64,000 nt of DNA from Aspidiotus rigidus (Eukaryota; Arthropoda; Insecta; Hemiptera; Diaspididae): NCBI GenBank assembly GCA_035079385.1, contig JAVHKY010000027.1, positions 62,001 through 126,000 of the forward strand. The letters run 5' to 3'. The stretch's first letter is position 1. Every line of letters starts with the position of its first letter. Shown here piece by piece: positions 53,913 to 64,000 of this stretch. The notes under the pieces are model-generated. The model was not told the origin of the DNA. It worked only from the letters and a program-made list of their open reading frames with translations, and made no database searches. Made by a program: the position numbers and the translations under genes.

Positions 53913-56900
53913 TTACATGTAACACATTGACGTATTTCCTGATGCAGATGCACTATATTTGCTGCCTCCGCACCCTGTTTTGTTACAATTTGGACTATAA
54001 CTATATGCTTCATGTGCTGAAGGCAAATATGGGTTACATTCCGGAAAACCTTTGGGATAAGGTGTCATTTCATAATCTTCGCCAACTTTGAAAACGACAA
54101 ACATACCTCCCGCCATATGACTTGCAAGGTGGCAGTGGAACAACCAATAACCTAACATTTGAAAGCATGTTTAACGTCGCGAACAAACGGAGGACAGGAA
54201 ACAGAGGTGACGCTCTAATAAGAATCAATCCTACGCAAAGATGGTTTTCTGACCCTTTAACTCCAAAGAGATGAGCGAATTTTCAGTGAACAAAAGCCAA
54301 CTGATAGAGAAATTTAGAAGCCATGAATCATTATTGCATTCGTTAAATCTTAAAATCTTCCTGATCTCATGATACTTTGATGAAAACATTTCAGAATTAG
54401 AACAGAGGCATTTAGACCAAAATATTCTGCATCTTCTTATATTTCTTGAAGGCGATAATATTGTGCAATTTCCTCTTGCGAAACACCTGCTTGCATTACC
54501 TCGTAGAGTTAAAGCTCAAGATCTCATTCAACAATCTTTCATAATTATCACAGAGTGGTCTCGGGAGCGTAAGCTCTATTTCTACTTCCCTCCTTCCTCC
54601 CAATAATATTCCTTTCCAAAATTTTATCAAATTTCTCCAACACCATTTTAATTAGAGGCTTGATGTAGACCTTACCCGCCAAACTTCTTATGGTTTCAAG
54701 TCTCATGGCATAGGTACTCCTATCGTGAATATGAACCAAAATCTCAATCTATTTCAGGAGGACTGTGGAACCCCATATTAGTTGGACAAGAAAATTTGTT
54801 TAATGTCTTGCAGATGCCGCATAAGTCTGCCTTTTTCTGTGGAGAGCGCTGACGCGAGTCAAATGAACCCAGTCAAAGAGTGAGGGCGTAAGATGTGATT
54901 ATAGCTGCGAGTGAAGATGGGATTAAATTCAATCCTTCGCGTTTTGCACCTGCCACCGAAGCCCGCGATCACTCTGTCCTCGTGCTGAAGCTCCTGAATA
55001 ATTCTTCATATTTTCCCAAACGAATTTCGATTGCTAACTTAGAATCTTCGATTCAATACTCATTGCTACCAAAACCTTCAACGATGTATCCCTTCCACCA
55101 ACAGAGACAGCCGTCTCGCTCTGAAACCTTTATTCGACTGGTGTTTTGAATCCTAGGTACTTCGGGTCGTCACCTCTGTTAAGTACTTATCATCAATTAT
55201 CATACCTGGATTGTTGGCTATCCATCTCAGAACTAGGTAACCGCTAGCCATAAGTATTGCTGAATCACGTTTTACTGGGTATTGTGTTTTTTGAACATTT
55301 TCAAAAAAATTGGGTTGCTGCTTCTCGCCAGGTGTTCCAATCTTCAAAACGTAGAAGTCGTGCCCGTGTAAATGGAAGGGATGATTGAAAGATCCCTGGG
55401 CTGTAAAAAACCATTCACTTCTTCGATAACAATATTTTCAGGAGTAGATAAAATATGTTTTTCACATTCAAAAACTAATTTTGAGGACTATTCCGCCTCA
55501 GGAAACACACAGTTTCAAACTTATTTATAAATAAGTCTTACTCTCATTCAGATTTAGTTGAACACAAGAATTTGTCGGAACTTTATAAATAGGTATGCAA
55601 CTGCAAAAACCATCACAAGTTTCAGGACATATCATATTATCAGGAATTTGAAACTTATTTGGCGGTACACAAACGCAAGGAGGCATCATGGCTGAAACAT
55701 TGTTAATCGTTTCTGCTACCTCTGAGCTACCAGTTGGTGCTGAAAATCAAACAATCGTCACCTTATACTATATTGGTAATTTTGAAAACATATTATTGAA
55801 TCTCCAAGACAAGTTTTTTGTGAATGTAAAAACATTTGTAAAAGTAGCAGTTCATCCCCCTCTGCTGTATTGCTGCTCGCTTAAACATTCAACTAGTGTT
55901 TAAACATAGATATGTACCCAAAGTCTTTTTTTCTTTCAAACCACAACAGACCCTTCTAGCGGCTCCACCTTTTCATATTTGGTCTAACCAACTAGTGACG
56001 TCTATGCTTTTTCTGGTACGTTCACTCAACAAATCCCCCTAAGTCAAGGTCTCCTCAAACCACACTTCCCTTTTATTTGCAGAGTGTATCGTCAGTAGAG
56101 CCCTATCATCAGAATGAACCTTACTCAAATTTCAAGACTATATCTATAAGCTTTTCCGATATATCGTATATGAAATTGGATTTTCAGAATGGAATCACTT
56201 ACTATAGTAGGGCTGGTATGGTGTCGTTGAGCTGTTATATAATTCGCTGTAATTGTATCGATGATTACCGAGGACCAGATTGATTACAATTTCGCATTGA
56301 CCACCGTAAGCCACTCTCGGATCACATGGTTCTTCATATGATTCAAATTCATCTGAGCAGATTACGTTAGTGAGATTACATCCTTTATCAACGTTATCCA
56401 GGGACTGAAAGAAAAACAAGAATATTGAAAGATATATATAGTGAAATTAATGAACATACGTTAAAATGAAATTGAGGGGGAAATATCTCATTCTTACCAC
56501 TCCGTCAGAAGCGCTTGTATAATTTACTGCATTACTCGGTGTAGAGTTACTACACCCTCCGTAGACCAAATATGCTGTCTGTGGTAAGGTAGTTTTCAGA
56601 CAACCTTCCAATGCTTTCACAGTTATGTAGTAACTACATTTGGTCGAGTTCTGAGTTTCATTGCAGGGCTTCGCGTAAAGTATAAAATCCGTCCTCATTC
56701 CTGTAAAAAGCGACAAGAACAATTTTAGACAATTTAAATCAATTTCTCCTCGAGAGGATGAAACTAAAACAAAAATTATTAACCTGATCCAGTAACAATC
56801 GATTGGACTGTCTGTGGCTTAACGAAATCTCCGTCCAAGGCAATTATTGTTAAATTATGACCTTCGATGGCAAATTGTATCATACAATTGATTGATAATG

Positions 56901-59900
56901 TAGCAACAAGGCGGAACCGGTATGATTTTCCACATTTCACCCAGAACTCGGCATGAGGAGTTATGGTTTTAGTTGTATTATCCTGATTAAAGAGGATTAA
57001 AGATGTAAAATACAAATTTCTGTACGTTCAAAAAATATCAATCTGGGACTCAACAAGAATCCCCATTAACGGTAAAGGGCCATCAGATGTGGAAGAAAGA
57101 CAAACGCGCTCCAAGTGCGGTTTATAGACTGGACTGTCTTCAGTAATATGGAATATGGTTAACGATCGGGAAACTGAGATATAAGAAAGATCAGGGTCAG
57201 AAAAAGTGTGAAAGATTCAAGGCTAACTGTCACCAAATCGAGATTGGGAAAACACTACAATGATGCATTGAGCAGATTTTCGAAATAGTCATAGTCCAGA
57301 ACAATTAGGGATTTTCATCACCAGTCTCTCCCTCCAAGAAAATTTGAAGAACAAAAATTGGACGAATCGTTTGTTCTACACTTTCTGTATGTTAATCCTT
57401 GTTTGTTTTAGCCCCCTGCCCCAGCATTCTAACTGAACTTAAGGGACTTGGAAAAATTTCAAATTGCTCAAATTGTGAGCTATGAGTTTAAAACGCAGCG
57501 ATCCTGATCTATGAGTCAAATTGTAATATGTATGAATGGACGCGGACTCAGGAATTTCATAATATATTGCTCGAGAGTAGAAATTTCTCCAAGTCCCCCT
57601 CCTATCATATATAGCTCCGAGGTCGAAAATCTTCCAAGTCCTTCTCCTATCGTATATATAGGTCGAGAGTCAAAATTTTTCCAAGTCTTCCTCCTATCAT
57701 ATATGGCTAGAGGGTCGAAATTTTTCTAAATTTTCTGCTGGACGGCGTAAGGCGCACGGAGCACGACGCACGGCTAATTTCTAAAAAAAAATCCATAGAA
57801 CAGGTTCCCTGTTAAAAATTTGAAGCTCTTTGTAAGTGAGAGACTCGAGAAATATCTGAATGGCGAAAGTTTTCACGTCCCTTAATCTAGTCATTTTCTT
57901 TAGATATAAAAAATTAATTTGGTAATACGTACATTAAATGATCCAAATCCATTGATAGTTAGACCTTCAGCTTTCATCGGCATATGAGACTTATTTTGCC
58001 AATAACCAGGCCACTGGTAGTCGAATAAAAATGCCGAAGAATCGTCAACATTTATGATATGACAAGCCAAGTCGTAATCATAATCGCAAAAGTCAGGTTC
58101 CTGTTCGCGAGGTACTTTAGTACGGACGACACCATTCATATGACAACGTTGTATGTTACCTGTATATATTGTTCATATTTTTATAGGTATTTAATTTTGA
58201 AAATAAATATGTGCACCGATAGGAACACATTCGAACAATTTCTATAACATAACTTACCTAAATGAGGATGCCACCAACGCGTGCCCGGATCTTTCGCACG
58301 AAACTTGTACCTAAATTGACCCCCCGGAGGTATCGGACATTGAGTCAGGAAAGGGACACCGTCCATAAAGTTTGTTTTATGTTGTCTCAAACCGTGCCAG
58401 TGGATGGTCAACGCTTGACAGGTCATTATATTTATAACGTCAACTATGATCAGATCATTTTTGCACACCTGCCATAATATCGTATTGAAAAAAGGTTTCA
58501 TTAATGACGAAGAAAACCATGGCACGCGGTAAAATTACTTACACTTATTGTTGGTCCAGGAACCATACGATTTATAATCAACACTGTCTTTTCTCTTCCA
58601 TCCACAACTACACATTGATTTGCGTAACAGTTACTCGTATTTCCCAATGAACAGTTTTGACAAGCACTAGCATTAAATCAACATTTCAGTTTTCTTCTTG
58701 GTACTTATTTTCACATTATAGATCGTCTCATACGGAAACCCCAATTATAATAAAATAAACTTCATCGATCATGGAGAAAAGCAGACCGAGGGAGAAGAGA
58801 AGGAAACTCACCATTCTAAGTGTCGCTGTCGGTCTATGTGTATACTTATCTATATTAGATTGGAACTCAAAAATGGTGGAAGCTTCCAAATCTCCACCAG
58901 AGACACGTAGTGTACAATTTAATATGCTTGTCTCTTCGCCGAGGCTAACTAGCTGACAGGCTCATCCACTCTGAAATCGTTTGTCTCTACTTCGCCCAGT
59001 ATTGCTTTGCCTGATGGAAACCTAGAATACTACGAGTTAGCTACACTGGCAAGTTCACTCGGTCCAGTCGTTCTTTCCTGCTAGTCCGAACAAAGTCTCC
59101 AATCTTATCGATAATAGCGATATGTAATGCGCTCCGTGAAAAGGGACCACAAGTCGGTATGTTAAATGCTCCCATGTGAAATTGGCTCTCAAATTACACC
59201 TGTCTTACACCAGAATAGGATTGTGTACGCTTGGGAATGTCAGCATCAGTGAGCATGCACTTCTATGATCCTTCAATCAAACATAAACGATTTTCTTAGC
59301 GTAAAATGAACCTCAAAAGAGGACCAGTTTCACGCAGGGAGCTTTTATGATTCGTACATTTGGTCCATTTTCATGAAGCTCATCACAGATGTGTATCGAA
59401 AATCGACAATTTTACCGGTTAAATCGACTTTTGACAATAGTTCTTAGCCTACTACCAGCCTTTTAAGGTGCATGTTAGGCTACGCTCTTGCCCTAGTTTT
59501 GTAAGAATTTTCAACACGGAACCTGTTCTATGAGGGGCTTTTTGAGAAATTTGCTGTGCGCCGTCCGCCGTCCAACAAAAAACTTGGAAAAATTCCGACC
59601 TCTGAGCTATGCATGATAGGAGGGGGACTTCGAAAAATGTTGACTCCTATATGTTCTACTTTTTGAACGACCTTCCGCAGTGGAATAAGGATCTTGCTCA
59701 CCGTTGCAAAACTTGCAACGACATCTTAATTTTTCTCACGAGGGATCGTTATTAATCAGCGGATAGCCTTACTGACTCCGCTTATTCGCCTGCCAGCCTT
59801 GAATGCATCCAAAGCAGCACAGTATACTCAGGGCCTCGTACGCTGTATGTTACGCCAACTACCCATCCCGCCTCGCTATACAGACAGGCTTTATCAGATC

Positions 59901-62900
59901 AAGGTCATCGAATACGTCACACAAGACCCTGGATGAAATTTTCCTGTCCCTTCAACTTAGTCAAAGTAATTATGAGTCAAATTGCTTTTGGTATTGAGAA
60001 TTCAAGTAAACCTAGACCTAGAGTAAAGCTAGTATGAAGGAGCCCTAGACCTACTATAAATCTAGTATAAAATAGGACGTCATCAGTGACTGGACCTATT
60101 TTAGGGACTTCGAAATATAAAGCTCGAGGGTCGAAATTTGCCCAAGTCCCCTTCCTATAGATTTTATACGGTCCTGCAAGTTATGGCCAAGCATACTGAA
60201 CGAATGAAATACTCAAAATAGTAAAACGAGGAGTAAACTAAACAAAGCCACAGAAATACGATTACACACTGGAGCGCTTCAAATTCACATTGGAAGTGGG
60301 CGGTTCATCTATTAATTTTTTGGACCTCACGATCTCCAATAGAGACGGTGTCCATGAATTCGCCATCTATAGGAAAGTTACATCGACCGATACTACTGTC
60401 CACGGCAGATCATTCTGCCCTGTCGCCCATAAATCCGCTGCATTCAATAGCTTTGTCCACCGGTTGACCAGTATTCCGCTTGGTCAGACCGCCTTTCAAA
60501 GGGAGCTATCGACTATAAAGCATTTGGCCAGAGTGAATGAGGTGAGCATAGACATTGACCTCATGGTCCGGAGGAAGTTGACTCGGAAATGCCTGGACTC
60601 CACTACCTCCCTCCCCCGCAATCCGAGAGTAGGAAGCGTTGGATAAGGCTCCCCTTCTTGGGGAAGTTTTCTTCTAAATTAGGTAGCGTACTCCGCCCGT
60701 TTGGGTTCCGACCAGCTTATTATAACCTTAATACTGTAAAAAGTCTTTTTGTCAAATTGAAGGACCCTATCCCATTGCTCGAAAAAAGTGGTGTCTACAA
60801 GGTGAATTGTAATGATTGTAAAGGGATATACATAGGCGAGACTGGCCGTCAACTTAAAATTAGAATTGACGAGCATAAGAAAGCTTGGGAGAAAAAGAAA
60901 TTGGGGGAGTCGGCTTTTGCGGACCATCTCATTACCAGTGGTCACTGCTATAAAGAGGGGTCCGAGACCCTCCTCCACAGAGAGAACTCGTACTTCAAAC
61001 GAACGGCGCTTGAGCACATTGAAATTATTCGGCACCTTAATAACGACAGCCTAAATGTGCTAAACAGGCACATACCTGATGAGGGATTGATTGAATTAGT
61101 TTATGAGTATGATTCACATCGTGATGACTCGCTGGTTCAGTCATGATCTCGTCGGATGTTCTCCTTCCTAGCGGTAATTGGTTTCAGTTGCTTTCATGTC
61201 ACTGTTGACAATGGTTTATTAATCGAAAGCGCTCCAGTGTGTAATCGTATTTCTGTGGCTTTGTTTAGTTTACTCCTCGTTTTACTATTTTGAGTATTTC
61301 ATTCGTTCAGTCCCCTTCCTATCATAATATGTAGCTTGAAGATCGAACCGAGTCGACACCAAGTTTTTTGCCGGACGGTGCACGGAGGACGGCGTGCGGC
61401 GATTTTCTCAAATAACTCCCCTATCAAGAAGATAGATCTAAACCCAACAGCTCGATCCTTAGAGGTTATTTCGAAAGTCTGATAGCGAAATTTTTTGGCT
61501 ATAAACTGAGTATTGTTAACAGGAGGATGAAAATGCAATCGAAGAAAACGCCACGTATGCACATCCATCAAATTTAGCTTGGAATGAAAAACACGGTCTC
61601 TATCCGTACGGCTGAGTAAACACTGCTCTAGTTTGCATGACTGTTTCCTTCTTCTCGTGGACTCTCCTCTTTCACTTCAGTCATCACAAGTCCTCTTCTT
61701 TATACATTCCTTGACTCTGCGTATTCAACCCTATCGTCATTCTCACTTATTGTACATCAATTACTATATCATCTTTAACTGGTAGCGAGGAGAGTGAGAC
61801 GAAATAGATAACCCAGCTAATCATGCTATTTCTTTCCCACAAATAATTCACCTCATTTATTCATCTGTTTCTAACCGCAAATCAATATCGTAATCGACAA
61901 ATTATATATTTGGAAAATTTAAGAAAATCAATTGAACCATAAGCTTAAAAAAATCAACAATAAACGTTTCCACTGGGCATCGTCCGTTCTTCTGAATAAA
62001 CAAGAGGAAGTCTCGCTAACTCACCTCAGACTTGGATACCCCCGTCTCACACGTTCCTACCTCTTGTCAAACTTCTTGATTCTCCTTCCCGCTTTTGTTA
62101 GCATTAATTTTCAACTTTTTATTCATCGTCATCAATGACCTTGACTTAATTTAGGAACTTGAGAAAAATTATAATCCTGAGCCATTTTGAAGAGGAGGAC
62201 GCCTATGAAGGAAAACAGGAGGGAGAGTATTTCAATAGTCCTTTCTTGCCTAACATGAAATTTTAGGTTGTATAAAACCTCCAGGAGTATCAAAAATTTT
62301 CATTTCCGACCTATTTTCTCTTTTAGCGATTTCCTAATAATGCTCTTCAACTGGCGACCCGCGGAAACTCGTGAAACAACCTGGGAAGAGTGAAATTCAT
62401 CTCAATTTCGAAGATAACAGTCGTAAGAATAATTTTTTCTGGCTCGCACGATGTTCTTTGACGTCAAAGCGACTTGCTTTGAAAAAAGCTTGAATAGGCT
62501 TGCTCTAAGGCATACAAAAAAAAAAGTCAATTTATAAAATACTCACGGTCCCATCGCTGTGTACTGCTCTGCGACAAATCTGTAGTAACAAGTTCTAGGT
62601 TCCGGATGTGAGGAGCAGTCTCTGTCACATACACAACCGTCGTCCACAACATCATCATCGCAATCCACCCCGATACAATCTTTCCCTACTCTATCAGACT
62701 GCAAATATCGCATCAAATCGTAATCATTCCCTTGACAAAAAAATATATATGTATATATTCTTCATAAACGGTCATCCAATTTTCACAATGAATTACAAAC
62801 ATAATTATGTTCTTACCTAATGCTGGATCCATTGCTAAACCACTGGTTCTATCTGTATGCCCACAAACACTACCATAACCGATGAAAAAAAGTAAGCCGA

Positions 62901-62922
62901 TCGTGTGCAAAGTGAAATACAT
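53913..62922 (-). CDS. Laccase-type multicopper oxidase, secreted
   Basis: Exons, 5' to 3': 62922-62817, 62730-62547, 58666-58543, 58468-58258, 58159-57933, 56982-56784, 56700-56498, 56404-56203, 55739-55542, 55400-55206, 54151-53913. All junctions are GT-AG and in phase, giving 695 residues. Exon 1 encodes a signal peptide. Insect laccase signatures appear in order: CYYRFVAEQY near residue 85, NRMVPGPTISVC, HWHGL (H161, H163), RWWHPHLG (H205, H207), HPFHLHGHDFY (H558-H565) and WLFHCHLASHMAGGM (H622-H628, axial M633). All type 1, 2 and 3 copper ligands are therefore present. It should couple one-electron oxidation of phenols to reduction of O2 to water, outside the cell. Family members act in cuticle tanning, gut or saliva; the tissue cannot be told here. 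The C-terminal ~30 residues are a Ser/Cys-rich extension. Intron 58667-62546 (3.9 kb) holds a Penelope-like insertion. Confidence 0.92.
57569..57735. repeat. Tandem repeat, unit about 46 bp, four copies (oxidase intron)
   Basis: Units start at 57569, 57614, 57661 and 57706. Each reads like gctcgagagtcgaaattt, then ctccaagtccccctccta, then tcatatata. The last unit runs into ctgctggacggcg. Single copies of this unit occur elsewhere (near 21001, 60135 and 61310; inverted near 59640). Confidence 0.65.
59515..60204. repeat. Dispersed-repeat sequence in the large oxidase intron
   Basis: This contains ggaacctgttctatgagg and gccgtccgccgtcc (59518-59575), an inverted unit of the 46-bp repeat (59590-59640), and a stretch at about 59970-60090 (gaattcaagtaaacctagac...) matching 23985-24100. 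It flanks the Penelope-like fragment. Confidence 0.5.
60205..61311 (+). mobile_element. Penelope-like fragment with 85-bp terminal inverted repeats
   Basis: The ends 60205-60289 (actgaacgaatgaaatactc...ggagcgctt) and 61227-61311 are reverse complements without a mismatch that I can see. Between them are 937 bp encoding the end of a Penelope RT and a GIY-YIG nuclease. The element is 5'-truncated and frameshifted. It lies inside the largest intron of the multicopper oxidase, in the opposite orientation to that gene. Confidence 0.8.
60290..61146 (+). pseudogene. Broken Penelope polyprotein end (RT thumb plus GIY-YIG)
   Basis: The first frame (60290-60646) encodes INFLDLTI and a following RT C-terminal/linker region. 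The second frame (60589-61146), in another phase, continues with GVYKVNCNDCKGIYIGETGR and KIRIDEHKKAW. That part is a GIY-YIG endonuclease with a CxxC pair, ending at a normal stop. A frameshift near 60590-60646 separates them, and no RT catalytic core is present. The copy is therefore defective. Confidence 0.75.
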
Positions 62923-64000
62923 CTTGAGTGGTGTCTTGCGAAAAAATGTCGAAATTTGAAAGAATGATCAGCCCTGCTTAAAAGCGGGGCACGCGCGAAA
63001 AAAGGAGAAATACTATTCTTTCGTAAGCTTCATATCCTCGATCACTCTTTCGAAAGGTTCAGCCTCACTCTTCCGTTTGGATTTTTGCAGTACGTTCCCT
63101 ATCGTTTCGCCTTATATACGATCGTATAAGAAAACTAAAAACTGAAAATTTGCGGAAATAAGTTAATCAGCTACCATAAAACATAATGAGGTAAATAGTT
63201 TCATAAAATTCAAAGTAGGGAACCCGAAGATCATATTGTTATCGCAGAAAAGGAAAAGCATAACTGAAAAAAAAATAGAAGCTAGCACTCGAAATGAAAT
63301 CGTGAGCGATTCTGTTATCATTCTTTTTAAAAATGACATTCCGGAAGAAAATGACTAATTTTTCAATTTAATCTCTTTCTGAATAAGACAAATTTCGTTT
63401 TACAGTGGGATTGCGACAAGTTGAACATCGATTTGTCGAAGGAACAGATAATTTGAAAGAATTTTTTCAGTCTCGTGACATACATTTATTTTTCAGACGG
63501 AATCGTAGAGTAGAAACACGTGCTTGTATAGAATTTTTTTTGAAGCACTCAGCCAGCATAAATCTTTCAGTAAATTCACACTTGGAGTAGAAATACCTCT
63601 TTTTACGTATCTAAGTTTTCAGATGTAACATTAACAACAAAACTCACCAATTGGGCCAGAAATAGAGATGAAAAATACGATCCCCCCCATCGCTAACAAT
63701 TCCCATAAGAAATTTTTGTGTAATGTTTTCGATCTTCTCGTGATGGGTTCTTGAGAAAAAAATCTCGAATTCGTATCCTCGGAATGAAATACAGCGGATT
63801 GAAGATTAAGCTAACCCAGAAATGCAATCCGCTTTCGTAAACCAAATGTAAATAGGCGAACAGAAGAACGCGGCTGCCAGAGATTTTGACTTATTGAGGA
63901 ATCAAAGAATTTGAAATTCTGGTTGGCGGTTGCAGAAATTTTTTCCTTCCTTTTTCCTTCTGATGCGTTTTCTCCTTACCATGACGTCGTTACTAATTTT
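62923..64000. other. Upstream region of the multicopper oxidase gene
   Basis: On the minus strand a TTTTAAG word (about 62983-62977), followed by TGATCATTC (62971-62963), lies about 40-60 nt before the ATG and could be a weak TATA/initiator pair. Beyond it no coding feature is supported. A plus-strand frame at 63405-63590 lacks a motif or splice support. Confidence 0.4.

Noticed and set aside
62699..62710. Alternative acceptor (tttgcag|TCTGAT) for exon 2 of the multicopper oxidase
   Set aside because: It would put a stop right after the junction with the phase-1 signal exon; the acceptor at 62731 (tgtcaag|GG) keeps the frame open.

Overview
The window is insect nuclear DNA, most likely from a sap-feeding hemipteran. 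Evidence: AT-rich sequence, short GT-AG introns, insect-type immune and cuticle enzyme genes, an insect retrovirus-like element and Penelope-like elements. It is not bacterial. I rebuilt spliced gene models by hand from splice sites, phase continuity and protein motifs. The strongest models are in phase from start to stop.

Layout. 1-4.66 kb: repeats only. These are a long-inverted-repeat element (1008-3559) whose left arm is split by a ~750-bp, extremely AT-rich block, then a degenerate ~135-bp tandem repeat. 4656-14570: a complete, very young Ty3/gypsy (errantivirus-like) LTR element on the minus strand. It has identical 580-bp LTRs, a 4-bp target duplication, a tRNA-Ser type primer site, one 2292-codon gag-pol-env reading frame and an extra 203-codon frame of unknown role. 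15.25-22.98 kb: an eight-exon plus-strand gene for a secreted modular serine protease (modSP/Factor C-like catalytic domain). Its N-terminal half comes from two homologous ~1.05-kb exons with beta/gamma-crystallin-like repeats. 23-28.5 kb: repeat-rich and gene-poor, with one small proline/lysine-rich frame. 28.5-37.7 kb: the minus-strand ZFYVE26 (spastizin) orthologue with an intact FYVE finger. 38.1-41.1 kb: weak plus-strand models, including the 3' end of a small spliced gene and a possible small secreted cysteine peptide. 41.5-44.5 kb: a seven-exon minus-strand TPR protein with IFIT-like layout. 47.57-48.15 kb: an intronless Sar1 GTPase. 50.1-51.8 kb: a Penelope-like element as a giant inverted repeat. 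53.9-62.9 kb: an eleven-exon minus-strand laccase-type multicopper oxidase with all copper ligands; a second Penelope fragment with 85-bp inverted ends lies in its largest intron.

How they work together. The host genes serve unrelated processes: protease cascade/innate immunity, endolysosome and autophagy (ZFYVE26), COPII secretion (Sar1), and phenol oxidation in cuticle or saliva (multicopper oxidase). Nothing suggests an operon or functional cluster. The window is also dense in foldback/MITE-like palindromes, in introns and between genes. The most unusual items are the duplicated-module protease, the single-frame env-bearing retroelement with its fourth frame, and the AT-rich block inside a transposon arm.
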